The notes: a model not told the origin generated them from the sequence alone. A stretch of 64,000 nucleotides of DNA from an uncultured Lachnospiraceae bacterium (GCA_900539715.1 UQDA01000003.1:62001-126000); one strand, 5' to 3'; shown: positions 43,591-52,785, counted from the stretch's first letter. Numbers and translations are program-made.

Positions 43591-44948
43591 AACAGCGGCA
43601 TATTATAAATGGTATATCTGCTCTGACAGAAGATTACTGCGGATACGACCGCCACATTGACGATGATACAAAGAAGGACCAGCAAGGAGAAGTGTACGAC
43701 CTCCGGGCGGGCCTTCTTTTTTGTACAAACGCCGTTTTCCGAAGTGCAGCGGCGTTTGGAACGCACGATGCAGAGCGCACAAAGGGCGAGATAGCCTGCG
43801 TACAGGATGAGCGCGGCAATTGAAAGCAGGAAAGTCCGCATGGAAACGGTTGTCACAAGGCCGGAGAGCACATTGTCCAAAAAGCATCCTATCATGGAGG
43901 GCAGGCAGGACAAAAGAAGGCTTCCGGTCATGGTCTGCATGATATCATCGACCCGGGCTGCCATTTCTGTTTCTGTGCCGGGTTCATTGGCGGCAACATA
44001 GTCGGTAACACCGGGGCGGAGAGTATCTATCTGGATATGGTCATAATGGTCGCCAAAATGGTTGACGCGGGGAAGCCAGCCATTCGGTGCGCTGTGTTTT
44101 AAATAACCCGCTTCGTCGCAGGTATCATAAATATCGTAAAACAGTTTGCGAATATTGGCATCGTCGATTTTCTCCCCGTAGTCACGCTCGGCAGTATAAA
44201 ATATCATGGTGAGCAGAAAGCGGCTGTCTCCGCTGTGGCGGACGGTTTCTCCGCGCAGGACGGTGTTATAAGAAAGGTCCAGTCCGGTAACGGCAAGAAG
44301 GATGGTAAGGGCAGATACAGCGAGGGACAGCAGCCCCTTTTTCCAGCATTTTGAGCGGAGCATTTCCACGAAAATGACAGTCAGCAGGATGAGCAGAGCT
44401 GCGTACATCTGCTTGCGGATAGAAATGAGCAGGATGCAGAAAATAGCAGCGCTGCAAAGATTTTTCAGGCGGGAGCGCGCTTCCATGACATAGGCTGCCA
44501 GAAAACGGAAAAATAATAAGAACAGCGGAAGCGCCAGAGCCTCGGATTCAATGCTGGTGGAGTACATAGCGCGTCTTCCCGCACCGAAGCGGCACAATAA
44601 GGACACCCCAAAAGGCATCATGAGCAGAAGAAAGGCGACCGGTTTGGGGAGGGAGAGCTTTTTGTATAAAAATGCGGGAATCGACCAGGCGGCAACTGCA
44701 GTAAGAAGGCTCTGGATGATGATGGCGCCCATCAGATATTTTTCGCGGTCGGGTCCGAAAAGCGCGCGCATAAGAGCCAGAAAGAGGGAGTAGAGCGGTT
44801 CCCGGTGCAGGCTCATGGCGATATAGGTCTCGCTGTCGGGGGAGAGATAAGGTCCGTCCAGAAAAGCGAAGAACAGGTAAAATATCGCAGAAAAGATGAG
44901 CATTGCGGATAAAAAGAAAGTATCCCGGCGGGATTTGGAAAGTTTCAT
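43512..44948 (-). CDS. Multi-TM GT-C-like membrane protein, paralogue of the gene at 16792
   Basis: 478 residues with about 10 helices. After helix 1 it reads LSPDSETYIAMSLHREPLYS, then SIESEALALPLFLLF and LISIRKQMYAALL, and a polar loop with FYTAERDYGEKI, matching the 16792 protein in order. GC-rich codon use unlike that paralogue. The final 79 nt overlap the DUF6020-like gene on the other strand. Its start has a GGAG-type RBS on the minus strand, and it is divergent to the FkbH-like gene. Donor and acceptor unknown. Confidence 0.7.
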   Translation of the reverse strand: MKLSKSRRDTFFLSAMLIFSAIFYLFFAFLDGPYLSPDSETYIAMSLHREPLYSLFLALMRALFGPDREKYLMGAIIIQSLLTAVAAWSIPAFLYKKLSLPKPVAFLLLMMPFGVSLLCRFGAGRRAMYSTSIESEALALPLFLLFFRFLAAYVMEARSRLKNLCSAAIFCILLISIRKQMYAALLILLTVIFVEMLRSKCWKKGLLSLAVSALTILLAVTGLDLSYNTVLRGETVRHSGDSRFLLTMIFYTAERDYGEKIDDANIRKLFYDIYDTCDEAGYLKHSAPNGWLPRVNHFGDHYDHIQIDTLRPGVTDYVAANEPGTETEMAARVDDIMQTMTGSLLLSCLPSMIGCFLDNVLSGLVTTVSMRTFLLSIAALILYAGYLALCALCIVRSKRRCTSENGVCTKKKARPEVVHFSLLVLLCIIVNVAVVSAVIFCQSRYTIYNMPLFYMGGILMGWEAVSTTVKHVKNGTDR

Positions 44949-45078
44949 GGTAAATCTCCTTACATTTAAAACAGGACTCAGAATTAAAAAACAGGTACTT
45001 AATTAAAATCTATGATAGCAGAAGCCTGTCTGAAAAAGCAACAAAATATTAAAAATCCCCCAATCCCTAAATCCAGCC

Positions 45079-45108
45079 TTGTATCCCCCCTCCAAAATGT
45101 AGTATCAT
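45079..45108 (+). promoter_or_regulatory. Probable promoter of the FkbH-MBOAT operon
   Basis: TTGTAT (45079-45084), 18-nt spacer containing a C6 run, TATCAT (45103-45108). It lies about 58 nt before the start codon, in the 217-bp divergent gap. Confidence 0.5.
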
Positions 45109-45165
45109 AGAACCATCCAACACGACCGACACCTACTATCAGATTCAGGAAAGGATCATTCAGAT

Positions 45166-46947
45166 ATGCTTTTAGAACTTCAATACCCTTTTGACAGTGA
45201 ATTCATTTTAAAAAAATCAAAGAGCTTAAAGCGCCGCCTCTTAGAGGAGAACACAGCGCGCATCAAAAAAAAGATAGCGGTTCTGGGCGGCTCGACAACG
45301 CACGACGTGGTCAGGATTCTGGAGCTGTTTTTATTGAATCAGGGCATAGAACCGGAATTTTATGAGTCCGAGTACGGGATGTACTGGGAAGACGCGATGT
45401 TTGGCAACGAGGAGCTGAATGCGTTCGCACCGGACATGATATATATCCATACGAGTCTCCGCAATCTGAGGAGCTTTCCGGAGCCGTCCGATTCCAGAGA
45501 AGCGGTGGAGGAGAAGCTCGCGGCAGAATACGGGCGTTTTGAGACGATGTGGGAAAAACTGGCGCAGGAACGTCAGTGTCCGGTGATACAGAATAATTTT
45601 GAGTATCCGTATTTCCGGCTGATGGGCAATCAGGATGGAGCGGATATACACGGGCGGACGTATTATGTGAATGAGATGAACCGCCGGTTTGCGGCATATG
45701 CGCAGGAGCATCAGAACTTTTTTATCAATGATATCAACTATCAGTCGGCAGTTTACGGACTGGATGAGTGGTCTGCGCCGGAATACTGGCATATGTATAA
45801 ATACAGCCTCTGCCTGAAGGCAATCCCGTGGCTGGCGCATAATGTTGCGAATATCGTGAAGTCTGTTTTCGGTAAAAATAAAAAATCCCTCGTGCTTGAT
45901 TTGGACAACACGCTGTGGGGCGGCATCGTGGGCGACGACGGTCCTGAAAATCTGGAGATAGGGCAGGAGACGAACATGGGGCAGGTATTTGCCGAATTTC
46001 AGTCCTATGTGAAGCTATTGAAGGATTATGGCGTGATGTTAAACGTAGCGTCCAAAAATGAAGAGGAAAATGCGCTGGCGGGATTAAATCATCCTGCGGG
46101 CGTTCTGCGTCCGGATGATTTCCTTTTGATAAAGGCAAACTGGGAGCCGAAGAGCCTGAATATCGAACAGATAGCGCAGCAGCTGAATATCCTGCCGGAC
46201 AGTCTTGTATTTGCGGATGACAATCCGGCGGAGAGGGAGATAGTCCGGCAGCAGACAGCGGGCGTGACGGCTCCTGAGATAGGACGTCCGGAGGATTACA
46301 TCCGCGTATTGGATCGTGGCGGATATTTTGAGGTAACGTCTCTTTCGGACGATGACCGTAAGCGAAATGAGATGTATCAGGCGAATTTAAAGCGGGAACA
46401 GCAGCAGGCTTCCTTTGCGGATTATGCGGACTATCTGCGTTCTTTAGAGATGACGGGCGTAGTCAGGCCGTTTGAACCGGTATATATGGGGCGTATCGCG
46501 CAGCTTACCAATAAGAGCAATCAGTTTAACCTGACGACGCAGCGTTTTACACAGGCGCAGATAGAGCAGATGGCGGCGGACGAAAAATACATTACTCTGT
46601 ACGGTAAGCTGGCTGATAAATTTGGGGACAATGGCGTCGTTTCGGTGGTGATAGCAGAAAAGGATGGCAACTGCGCCCATATCCGTCTGTGGCTGATGAG
46701 CTGCCGGGTGTTAAAGCGTGACATGGAGCTTGCGATGCTGGACGGGCTGGCGGAACGCTGCCTGGCGGAAGGCATCAGTACGTTGTACGGCTATTATTAT
46801 CCGACGGCCAAAAATAATATGGTCCGGGAATTTTACGGACAGCTCGGCTTTGAAAGGATTTCGGAGGATGAAGCGGGCAATACGGGCTGGAAACTTTCTC
46901 TTACGGGATATGAAAACAAAAATCATGTGATCGAAGTGGAGAATTAA
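45166..46947 (+). CDS. FkbH-like HAD-superfamily acyl-loading protein
   Basis: 593 residues. The N-terminal region has VLGGSTTHDVVRILELFL (SGNH-like). The centre has the HAD phosphatase signature VLDLDNTLWGGIVGDDG (about 242) and FADDNPAEREIVRQ. The C-terminal third (about 440-585) is GNAT-like, with QLTNKSNQFNLTTQRFT and EFYGQLGFERI. FkbH proteins take 1,3-bisphosphoglycerate and load a glyceryl group on an acyl carrier protein. Here it is 1 nt ahead of an MBOAT acyltransferase and an SGNH-type protein, so it may supply the acyl group for glycan acylation. No acyl carrier protein gene is visible. Confidence 0.85.
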   Translation: MLLELQYPFDSEFILKKSKSLKRRLLEENTARIKKKIAVLGGSTTHDVVRILELFLLNQGIEPEFYESEYGMYWEDAMFGNEELNAFAPDMIYIHTSLRNLRSFPEPSDSREAVEEKLAAEYGRFETMWEKLAQERQCPVIQNNFEYPYFRLMGNQDGADIHGRTYYVNEMNRRFAAYAQEHQNFFINDINYQSAVYGLDEWSAPEYWHMYKYSLCLKAIPWLAHNVANIVKSVFGKNKKSLVLDLDNTLWGGIVGDDGPENLEIGQETNMGQVFAEFQSYVKLLKDYGVMLNVASKNEEENALAGLNHPAGVLRPDDFLLIKANWEPKSLNIEQIAQQLNILPDSLVFADDNPAEREIVRQQTAGVTAPEIGRPEDYIRVLDRGGYFEVTSLSDDDRKRNEMYQANLKREQQQASFADYADYLRSLEMTGVVRPFEPVYMGRIAQLTNKSNQFNLTTQRFTQAQIEQMAADEKYITLYGKLADKFGDNGVVSVVIAEKDGNCAHIRLWLMSCRVLKRDMELAMLDGLAERCLAEGISTLYGYYYPTAKNNMVREFYGQLGFERISEDEAGNTGWKLSLTGYENKNHVIEVEN

Positions 46948-46948
46948 C

Positions 46949-48505
46949 ATGCTGTTTCAATCTTATGTGTTTATTCTGCTGTTTTTCCCGCTTTGTCTGG
47001 CAGGTTTTTGGATGCTTTCGCAAAGAGGGAAAACGGCTTTGGCGCAGCTTTGGCTGATCGGTTTTTCCATATGGTTTTATGCGTGGGCGAATCCGGTAAG
47101 CCTGGCTGTGTTGGCGGGAAGTATCGCCGTCAACTACGGACTGTGCCGGAAGCTGGGAAATACAGGGAAAAAAGCGGATACAGGCGCAGAAACCGGGAAA
47201 AAAATTCCGGCGGACAGGAGAAAGCTCCTTTTGTGGGCTGGAATCGGATTTAACGTAGCGCTTTTATTTTATTTTAAATATTTTGATTTTTTTGTGGACA
47301 ATCTGAATGCAGTGTTTCGGACGGACTGGACTTTTTCAGCGCTGCTCTGGCCATTGGGTATCAGCTTTTTTACGTTTCAGCAGATCGCTTATCTGGTGGA
47401 CGTATACAGGGAGGAGGAAACCTGCTGCAGCCTGCGGGAATATGCCTTGTTTGTTTCCTGCTTTGCCTATGTTTCCTCGGGACCTATCGTGACAGCGGGC
47501 GAGATGCTTCCCAGGTATCGTGCGATAGGGAAAGAGAGATTCGATGCAGAAAAGTTCACGCGCGGTCTGTATCTGTTTACGCTGGGGCTTGCCAAAAAAG
47601 TGCTTCTTGCGGATACGTTCGGGAAGTCGGTGGATTTTGGATATGCCAATGTGGCGGCGCTTTCCGGAACGGATGCGCTGCTTGTCATGCTGTTTTATAC
47701 GCTGCAGCTTTATTTTGATTTCAGCGGTTATTGCGATATGGGGCGCGGTATCGCGCATATGCTCGGCTTTGAGCTGCCGGTAAATTTTGATTCTCCTTAC
47801 AGGTCGTCGAATCTGGTAGAGTTCTGGAGAAGATGGCATATCACACTGAACCGTTTTTTCCTGAAATATATTTATATACCGTTGGGAGGAAGCAGACGGG
47901 GAAGTGCGCGTACATATGCAAATCTGTTTCTGATATTTCTCATCAGCGGCATCTGGCATGGCGCTGGCTGGAATTTTATCGTCTGGGGCGCGCTTCACGG
48001 GGCGGTCTATGTGCTTACGAAGGCGTGGCTGAAATATCGGGAAGGGCATAAAAAGGGAGCGGCAGAAAATGTGCAGGCAGGATGTGGCAGGATTTTGAGC
48101 AGGACAGGACATGCGGCGGGCGTGTTCGGCACTTTTTTATTTGTGAACATCTGCTGGATATTTTTCAGGGCGGCAAATCTGTCTGAGGCGGGAGAGATGC
48201 TCGGACGGATTTTAAAGGGCGGTTTTGGAATGCCGTCTGCCGGTGTGACCGCGCCTTTTAATCTGGAAGAATTCTGGTATGTAATGAAGATATTTCATTT
48301 GGATCGGCTTGCGGGGAGCGGGATGTATCTGTGCGCCGGTATTACGCTGACTGCGCTCGGGCTCGTTTTTTTCCATAAAAATGCCGGAGAGATGGAGAAA
48401 AAGTTTAAGCCGGGGACATGGAATATGATATTGACGGCAGGACTGTTTTTGTGGTGCGTACTGTCTCTTGGAAGTGTGAGCAGCTTTGTATATTTCCAGT
48501 TTTAA
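46949..48505 (+). CDS. MBOAT family O-acyltransferase (DltB/AlgI-like)
   Basis: 518 residues with about 11 helices. Characteristic blocks: LLFYFKYFDFF, PLGISFFTFQQIAYLVDVY, FGFELPVNF-like GFELPVNFDSPYRSSNLVEF, FWRRWHITLNRFF, YIPLGGSRRG, and the catalytic His in GIWHGAGWNF (about residue 335). These enzymes pass acyl groups across the membrane to surface polymers, working with an SGNH-type partner. It starts 1 nt after the FkbH-like stop, and the SGNH-type gene is 14 nt downstream. Confidence 0.92.
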   Translation: MLFQSYVFILLFFPLCLAGFWMLSQRGKTALAQLWLIGFSIWFYAWANPVSLAVLAGSIAVNYGLCRKLGNTGKKADTGAETGKKIPADRRKLLLWAGIGFNVALLFYFKYFDFFVDNLNAVFRTDWTFSALLWPLGISFFTFQQIAYLVDVYREEETCCSLREYALFVSCFAYVSSGPIVTAGEMLPRYRAIGKERFDAEKFTRGLYLFTLGLAKKVLLADTFGKSVDFGYANVAALSGTDALLVMLFYTLQLYFDFSGYCDMGRGIAHMLGFELPVNFDSPYRSSNLVEFWRRWHITLNRFFLKYIYIPLGGSRRGSARTYANLFLIFLISGIWHGAGWNFIVWGALHGAVYVLTKAWLKYREGHKKGAAENVQAGCGRILSRTGHAAGVFGTFLFVNICWIFFRAANLSEAGEMLGRILKGGFGMPSAGVTAPFNLEEFWYVMKIFHLDRLAGSGMYLCAGITLTALGLVFFHKNAGEMEKKFKPGTWNMILTAGLFLWCVLSLGSVSSFVYFQF

Positions 48506-48519
48506 AGGTTGGAGAGAAA

Positions 48520-49611
48520 ATGAAAAAATATAAAAGATGGCTGGCAGGATTTTGCGGGATCGTGCTGGCGGGATTTTTGGGCGCCGGGGCGCTGGTCATC
48601 TGGGTCGATCCTTTTTTTCAGTATCACAGACCGTTGGAGGATTTTCCATATCTGGTCGACAATCAGGTCAATCAGAATCCGGGGCTTGCCAAAAATATGG
48701 ATTATGAAGGAATCCTGATAGGTTCATCGATGACTGCCAGTTTTAATACAGACTGGTTTGAGGAGCTTTTGGGTATAAAAACACAGAAGCTTTCCTATAA
48801 CGGCTCTTATCCGAAGGACCTTTCCAATATTATGGAGCTGGCATTTCGCGCAAAAGGAGACGGGATAAAGGCGGTGTTTATGGCGGCAGATCAGGGAACT
48901 TTTTCGGCAGGGACGGAGGAAGTAAAGTTTCCTGTGACAAAATATCTGTATGACGACAATGTTTTGAATGATGTCCAGTACCTGTTCAACAAGGACGTGA
49001 TACTGAATTATATCCTGCGTCCGCTGGCAGACCCGAAGGACGCCTCCGACTGGTCGGAGCTGTATAAGCCATGGTGGACGGATGAGTATTATACAAAGGC
49101 AAATGTGCTCATGTATTATGAGCAGGCGGAGGAAAAAGAAGAGGCCCTTGCGGCGGACTATTTTAACGAGGCGGTCGAGAAGAACCTTGAGGTCAATATC
49201 ATTCCTTATATAGAGGCGCATCCGGAAACGGAATTTTACATTTTTTACCCGCCTTACAGCATTTTGTTCTGGAACGATGCGGTGCGTCAGAAGGAGCTGG
49301 ATGCGGTCATAGGGCGGCTGGAGTATATGACGGAACGGCTTTTGCCCTATGAAAATGTGCATATATTCAGTTTTCTGGGAGAAGAGGATATCATCCATAA
49401 TCTGAACAATTATGCGGACTATATCCATTACCATAAAAATGTATGCCGCTACATTACGGAATGCTTTGCGGACGGGGACTGTGAGCTGACAGAGCATGAT
49501 TATCGGAAAAAATTTGCCGATTTAAAAAGGATGGCGCAGGAGCACGATTATGAGTCGATATGGGACGACTGGTATGATGCGCCTCCCAGATACGGGACGG
49601 AGGAAGAATAA
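48520..49611 (+). CDS. Membrane-anchored SGNH-like partner of the MBOAT protein (DltD/AlgJ-like role)
   Basis: 363 residues. One N-terminal TM helix (about 8-30) is followed by an extracytoplasmic domain with VDPFFQYHRP, the nucleophile-type motif GILIGSSMTASFNTDW (Ser about 67), and YPKDLSNIMELAF. C-terminal IIHNLNNYADYIHYHKN resembles the Asp-His block of this group. The start at ATG 48520 follows GGTTGGAGAG; an earlier frame extension overlaps the MBOAT gene. It would transfer the acyl group delivered by the MBOAT protein onto the polysaccharide. Confidence 0.78.
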   Translation: MKKYKRWLAGFCGIVLAGFLGAGALVIWVDPFFQYHRPLEDFPYLVDNQVNQNPGLAKNMDYEGILIGSSMTASFNTDWFEELLGIKTQKLSYNGSYPKDLSNIMELAFRAKGDGIKAVFMAADQGTFSAGTEEVKFPVTKYLYDDNVLNDVQYLFNKDVILNYILRPLADPKDASDWSELYKPWWTDEYYTKANVLMYYEQAEEKEEALAADYFNEAVEKNLEVNIIPYIEAHPETEFYIFYPPYSILFWNDAVRQKELDAVIGRLEYMTERLLPYENVHIFSFLGEEDIIHNLNNYADYIHYHKNVCRYITECFADGDCELTEHDYRKKFADLKRMAQEHDYESIWDDWYDAPPRYGTEEE

Positions 49612-49613
49612 CA

Positions 49614-50687
49614 ATGCTGCATAAAATTTTAGGGGGGCTGTTTGTATTCGGTCTGGTGCCGCTGGGACTGGGAACGGTATGGACAAAAGGAATGAAGCAG
49701 AAAAAGGACAAGCTTGCCCATATTTATCTGGCGGGATTTTTGAGCGAGCTGGCGATTTTTCAGGTCATTGCGGTTCCGGTAATGCTGACGCAGCCTTATG
49801 GTATGGAATTTCTGGTAAAGCTGGCGACGGCGGTGCTGGCGCTGCTTTCTGCCGCGGGGCTTGTGTGGACAGCGGTACGGGAAAAGGCGTTTTTCAAAAA
49901 AGGAGTGTGTATCAGAGAAGCTTTAAAAAAAAGGGAGCGGAGGATATCAAAGGAATGCGTCCTTTTTTGGATACTGTTTGCGGCAACGCTCCTGTTTCAG
50001 CTTTATATGGCGTACAGCTATGCTTATTTTGACGGGGACGATGCCTATTATGTGGTGGAATCGGTGCTGGCGGACCAGACCGGCGTATTGAACCGTATCC
50101 GTCCGTATACGGGACTGTCCACGAATCCGGATATGCGTCACGCCCTGGCGGCATTCCCGCTCTGGATAGCCTATGTGGCTCGCATGACGGGAATCCATGC
50201 GGCAATCGTGGCACATACGGTGCTGCCGCTCGTGCTTATTCCGCTTACTTATTATGTGTTTTTCCTGATAGGAAGAAAGCTTTTGGGAGCGTATTCCGTG
50301 AAGCTGCCGATTTTTATGACGCTCGTTTCTTTGATGCAGATTTGGGGGAACAGCTCGATATACACGAATGCGACATTCTTTCTGACGCGTACCTGGCAGG
50401 GAAAATCAGTGCTGGCAAATCTCATCCTGTTGGTGGATTTCTGGCTTTTGCTGGAGATTTTTGACGGGTTTTCTGCAAAAAGGAAAGGGTATTGGGCGCT
50501 TCTTGCGGTCGCAAATGTGACGGCGGCGATGATGACGAGCATGGGGGCGTTTTTGACGGCGCTTGTGATCGGTATCACGGGGATTGTGGCAGCGATACGT
50601 TTCAAAAGTCTTTCCGTGCTCTGGAAGCTGGCGCTGTGCTGTATCCCTAATGTGATTTATCTGGCGCTGCTTTTGTTTTTTCGCTGA
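49614..50687 (+). CDS. DUF6077-like multi-TM membrane protein (GT-C-like N-terminal part)
   Basis: 357 residues with about 9 helices. After a central basic stretch it has FQLYMAYSYAYFDGDDAYYVVESVLADQTG, an acidic DGDD motif as in GT-C transferases, and STNPDMRHALAAFPLW. The protein ends right after a hydrophobic helix (IYLALLLFFR), and the next gene begins with more helices and a soluble tail. Related proteins may be one long chain, so this could be a split gene. It begins 2 nt after the SGNH-like gene. Confidence 0.6.
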   Translation: MLHKILGGLFVFGLVPLGLGTVWTKGMKQKKDKLAHIYLAGFLSELAIFQVIAVPVMLTQPYGMEFLVKLATAVLALLSAAGLVWTAVREKAFFKKGVCIREALKKRERRISKECVLFWILFAATLLFQLYMAYSYAYFDGDDAYYVVESVLADQTGVLNRIRPYTGLSTNPDMRHALAAFPLWIAYVARMTGIHAAIVAHTVLPLVLIPLTYYVFFLIGRKLLGAYSVKLPIFMTLVSLMQIWGNSSIYTNATFFLTRTWQGKSVLANLILLVDFWLLLEIFDGFSAKRKGYWALLAVANVTAAMMTSMGAFLTALVIGITGIVAAIRFKSLSVLWKLALCCIPNVIYLALLLFFR

Positions 50688-50736
50688 AAAGGCTTGTACA
50701 CAAAGTGCCGTTTCTACGGCGGAATGAGAGGAAGAT

Positions 50737-51501
50737 ATGCAGGATATTTTAACGGTTTTTCGGGATTACTGCGGATCGGGGCTGTATCCCGTGCTGTTTT
50801 TGACAGCGCTTATTTATCTGCTCGTGACGGAAAAAAGGCGCGGTGTGAGGATCGTTCTGGCAGAATCGGCTCTTGTCATCACAGTATTGTTTTTTCTTCC
50901 GTTTACCCGATGGACGATGGAGCTTTTGGGGGAAGGCGAAACCTATTATCGTCTGCTGTGGCTTTTGCCGATGGCAGTCGTTATCGCCTATGCGGGAGTA
51001 AAGATGGTCGGCAGGCATTACCGGATAGGCTTTGCAGCGCTGGCAGCCGTGGTGATATTGACCGGAAGCTATGTTTATAAAGGGCCGTTTCTTTCAAAGG
51101 CACAGAACCGGTATCACATCCCGAATTCGGTGATAGCAATCTGTAATGAAATCATGCCCAAAGAGGATGAGGAGCGGGTGTGGGCGGTATTTCCGGAGGA
51201 GCTCATCTATTATGTGCGTCAGTACACGTCTGAGGTACAGATGCCTTACGGGCGGGAAATGCTCGAACCGTCATGGGAATGGAACTGGGATACCCATCCG
51301 ATTTATGAAGTGATGCGGGAGGACACGATAGACGTAGGGGCGCTTGCGCCGCTTTTGACGGAGTATCATTGTCAGTATGTGATATTCAATAAAAGCATTC
51401 CGCTGACCGGCGAGCCGGAGCAGAATGGATTGACAAAGGTGGCGGATATCGAGGCGTATGAGGTATATCGGAACGAAGCGGTGGAGATTGTGAAGAAATA
51501 A
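50737..51501 (+). CDS. Membrane protein, likely C-terminal counterpart of the preceding gene
   Basis: 254 residues: three N-terminal helices (about 15-105), one more at about 108-125, then a soluble domain with NEIMPKEDEERVWAVFPEEL and MPYGREMLEPSWEW. AGAGGA lies 5 nt before ATG, so it is translatable as a separate gene 49 nt after the previous stop. The soluble tail lacks recognisable catalytic motifs. Together with the upstream protein it would make an approximately 600-residue GT-C-like protein. A strong terminator follows. Confidence 0.6.
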   Translation: MQDILTVFRDYCGSGLYPVLFLTALIYLLVTEKRRGVRIVLAESALVITVLFFLPFTRWTMELLGEGETYYRLLWLLPMAVVIAYAGVKMVGRHYRIGFAALAAVVILTGSYVYKGPFLSKAQNRYHIPNSVIAICNEIMPKEDEERVWAVFPEELIYYVRQYTSEVQMPYGREMLEPSWEWNWDTHPIYEVMREDTIDVGALAPLLTEYHCQYVIFNKSIPLTGEPEQNGLTKVADIEAYEVYRNEAVEIVKK

Positions 51502-51502
51502 T

Positions 51503-51530
51503 AAAAAGGCAGCGCATGCTGCCTTTTTAT
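51503..51530. terminator. Bidirectional terminator between convergent genes
   Basis: AAAAAGGCAGC-GCAT-GCTGCCTTTTT is a perfect 11-bp stem with A and T tracts on each side, so it can end both the plus operon and the minus-strand SGNH-like gene. Confidence 0.9.
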
Positions 51531-51541
51531 TCGTCCGCTAT

Positions 51542-52594
51542 TTATTCTTTAAATACACTTGCAAACCGTTCCGCTACCTTTTTTCTTCCTTTCTCATTGA
51601 GGTGATATCCGTTCTCCAGACAGTCGGAGTCCTCTACCGTGATCGCACCGTAGTAGGTGTCGATAAAGGAGATGCCGCTGGAACGGCAGGCATCTACTTC
51701 CCAGTTGAGGTAGTCAACGAGAGTACCGTTGCCGAAATCATCCTTATCGGCATCGGCGGTTTTGCCGTCCGGCGTGGTGAACGTACCGTAGGGCTGCGAT
51801 ACGACATAGATACGGATATGAGGAAAATGCTCCTGAAACAGCTCTGCAGCGGCAGTCAGCGCGCCATAGACGGTATTTAAGTTTTTGCGGTTGTTTTCAT
51901 CATAAACGATGCGCCCGCCCTTGTAATCCTGAAGGTCATAGAAAATAACGAGGTCATCTACCTTGGAAAGGTCAACGCTTTTTAAGGTTTCGAGGGCGGC
52001 AGTGGCAGCTTCGGAACCCATGCCGGGAACGATGGCGTTCATCAGGTCGAAATTCTGATTGACGAGCGCTGCGGCAACCCAGTAGAGGCTTACGCCGTCC
52101 AGCGGATAGTCGTTTTTATATTCCGTATTTTTCATGGCGATGGAGCTGCCGGGAAAAGCGCCGTTGTAGATGGTGGAATTCGTGGCCTTGGCCATGAGCG
52201 CCGCAAGCCCGCTGCCGCTCCTGTCATCGGAGAGCGGATCATTTCCGAGGGCGAGGATGGTAGTGACGCCGTCATCCTCCCACGCCTCGCGCATCTCAGG
52301 CTCGAGCGGCTGGAGATAGTCCATCAGCTCCACATCGAATTCTGTCGTTGTTTCCGATGGGTCGTAGCCGGTATGCTTGCCGATGTTCCATATGAACAGA
52401 CGAAGGATGGTAAACAGCAAAACTGCTGTAAAAACGATCAGAAATATCACATGCCCGCTCGGTCTTTTATCAAAAAAGCTGCCGGATGACTGCCGGGAAC
52501 GGCGCTTCTTTTTTCGGGAAGGATTCGGTTTCTTTGCCGCTCCGGCCTTTTTTTTAGGGGGCGCAGTATTCAAATGTTCTTCTTCAGGTCTCAT
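51542..52594 (-). CDS. SGNH/GDSL-hydrolase-like membrane-anchored protein
   Basis: 350 residues. A Lys/Arg-rich cytoplasmic N-terminus (1-45), one TM helix (about 48-68), then an extracytoplasmic domain. The block-I region is TILALGNDPLSDDRSGSGLA, where usual members have GDS; a Ser-rich GAFPGSSIAMKN follows. The end carries NGYHLNEKGRKKVAERF, the block-V-like DxxH pattern with Asn for Asp. It may be a divergent esterase for glycan acyl groups or inactive. AGGAGG RBS; it has its own minus-strand promoter. Alone on its strand here. Confidence 0.68.
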   Translation of the reverse strand: MRPEEEHLNTAPPKKKAGAAKKPNPSRKKKRRSRQSSGSFFDKRPSGHVIFLIVFTAVLLFTILRLFIWNIGKHTGYDPSETTTEFDVELMDYLQPLEPEMREAWEDDGVTTILALGNDPLSDDRSGSGLAALMAKATNSTIYNGAFPGSSIAMKNTEYKNDYPLDGVSLYWVAAALVNQNFDLMNAIVPGMGSEAATAALETLKSVDLSKVDDLVIFYDLQDYKGGRIVYDENNRKNLNTVYGALTAAAELFQEHFPHIRIYVVSQPYGTFTTPDGKTADADKDDFGNGTLVDYLNWEVDACRSSGISFIDTYYGAITVEDSDCLENGYHLNEKGRKKVAERFASVFKE

Positions 52595-52631
52595 GAAGTT
52601 CCTCCTGTTTCAAATATCGCTTTACGGGATT

Positions 52632-52660
52632 ATCTTAACATCCGCTGCCGGTACTGTCCA
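52632..52660 (-). promoter_or_regulatory. Probable promoter of the SGNH-like gene
   Basis: On the minus strand TGGACA (52660-52655), 17-nt spacer, TAAGAT (52637-52632), about 40 nt before the start. Confidence 0.5.
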
Positions 52661-52733
52661 GAAGCATGAAAAAAATTTCAGATTATTTAAGAAAATGTAC
52701 ATAATTTCCGGTATTCCTATCCGTTCGGAAAAA

Positions 52734-52742
52734 TGCTATACT
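52734..52742 (+). promoter_or_regulatory. Extended -10 promoter for the SMR pair
   Basis: TGCTATACT (TGn plus TATACT) lies 44 nt before the first SMR start. The -35 region is weak. Divergent to the SGNH-like gene promoter. Confidence 0.5.
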
Positions 52743-52785
52743 GACATCATTCGGAATGATAAAGCTTACCGGAATGGAGATTTTT

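Noticed and set aside
43603..43887. Plus- and minus-strand short frames inside the 43512 gene
   Set aside because: GC-rich shadows of a conserved membrane protein gene.
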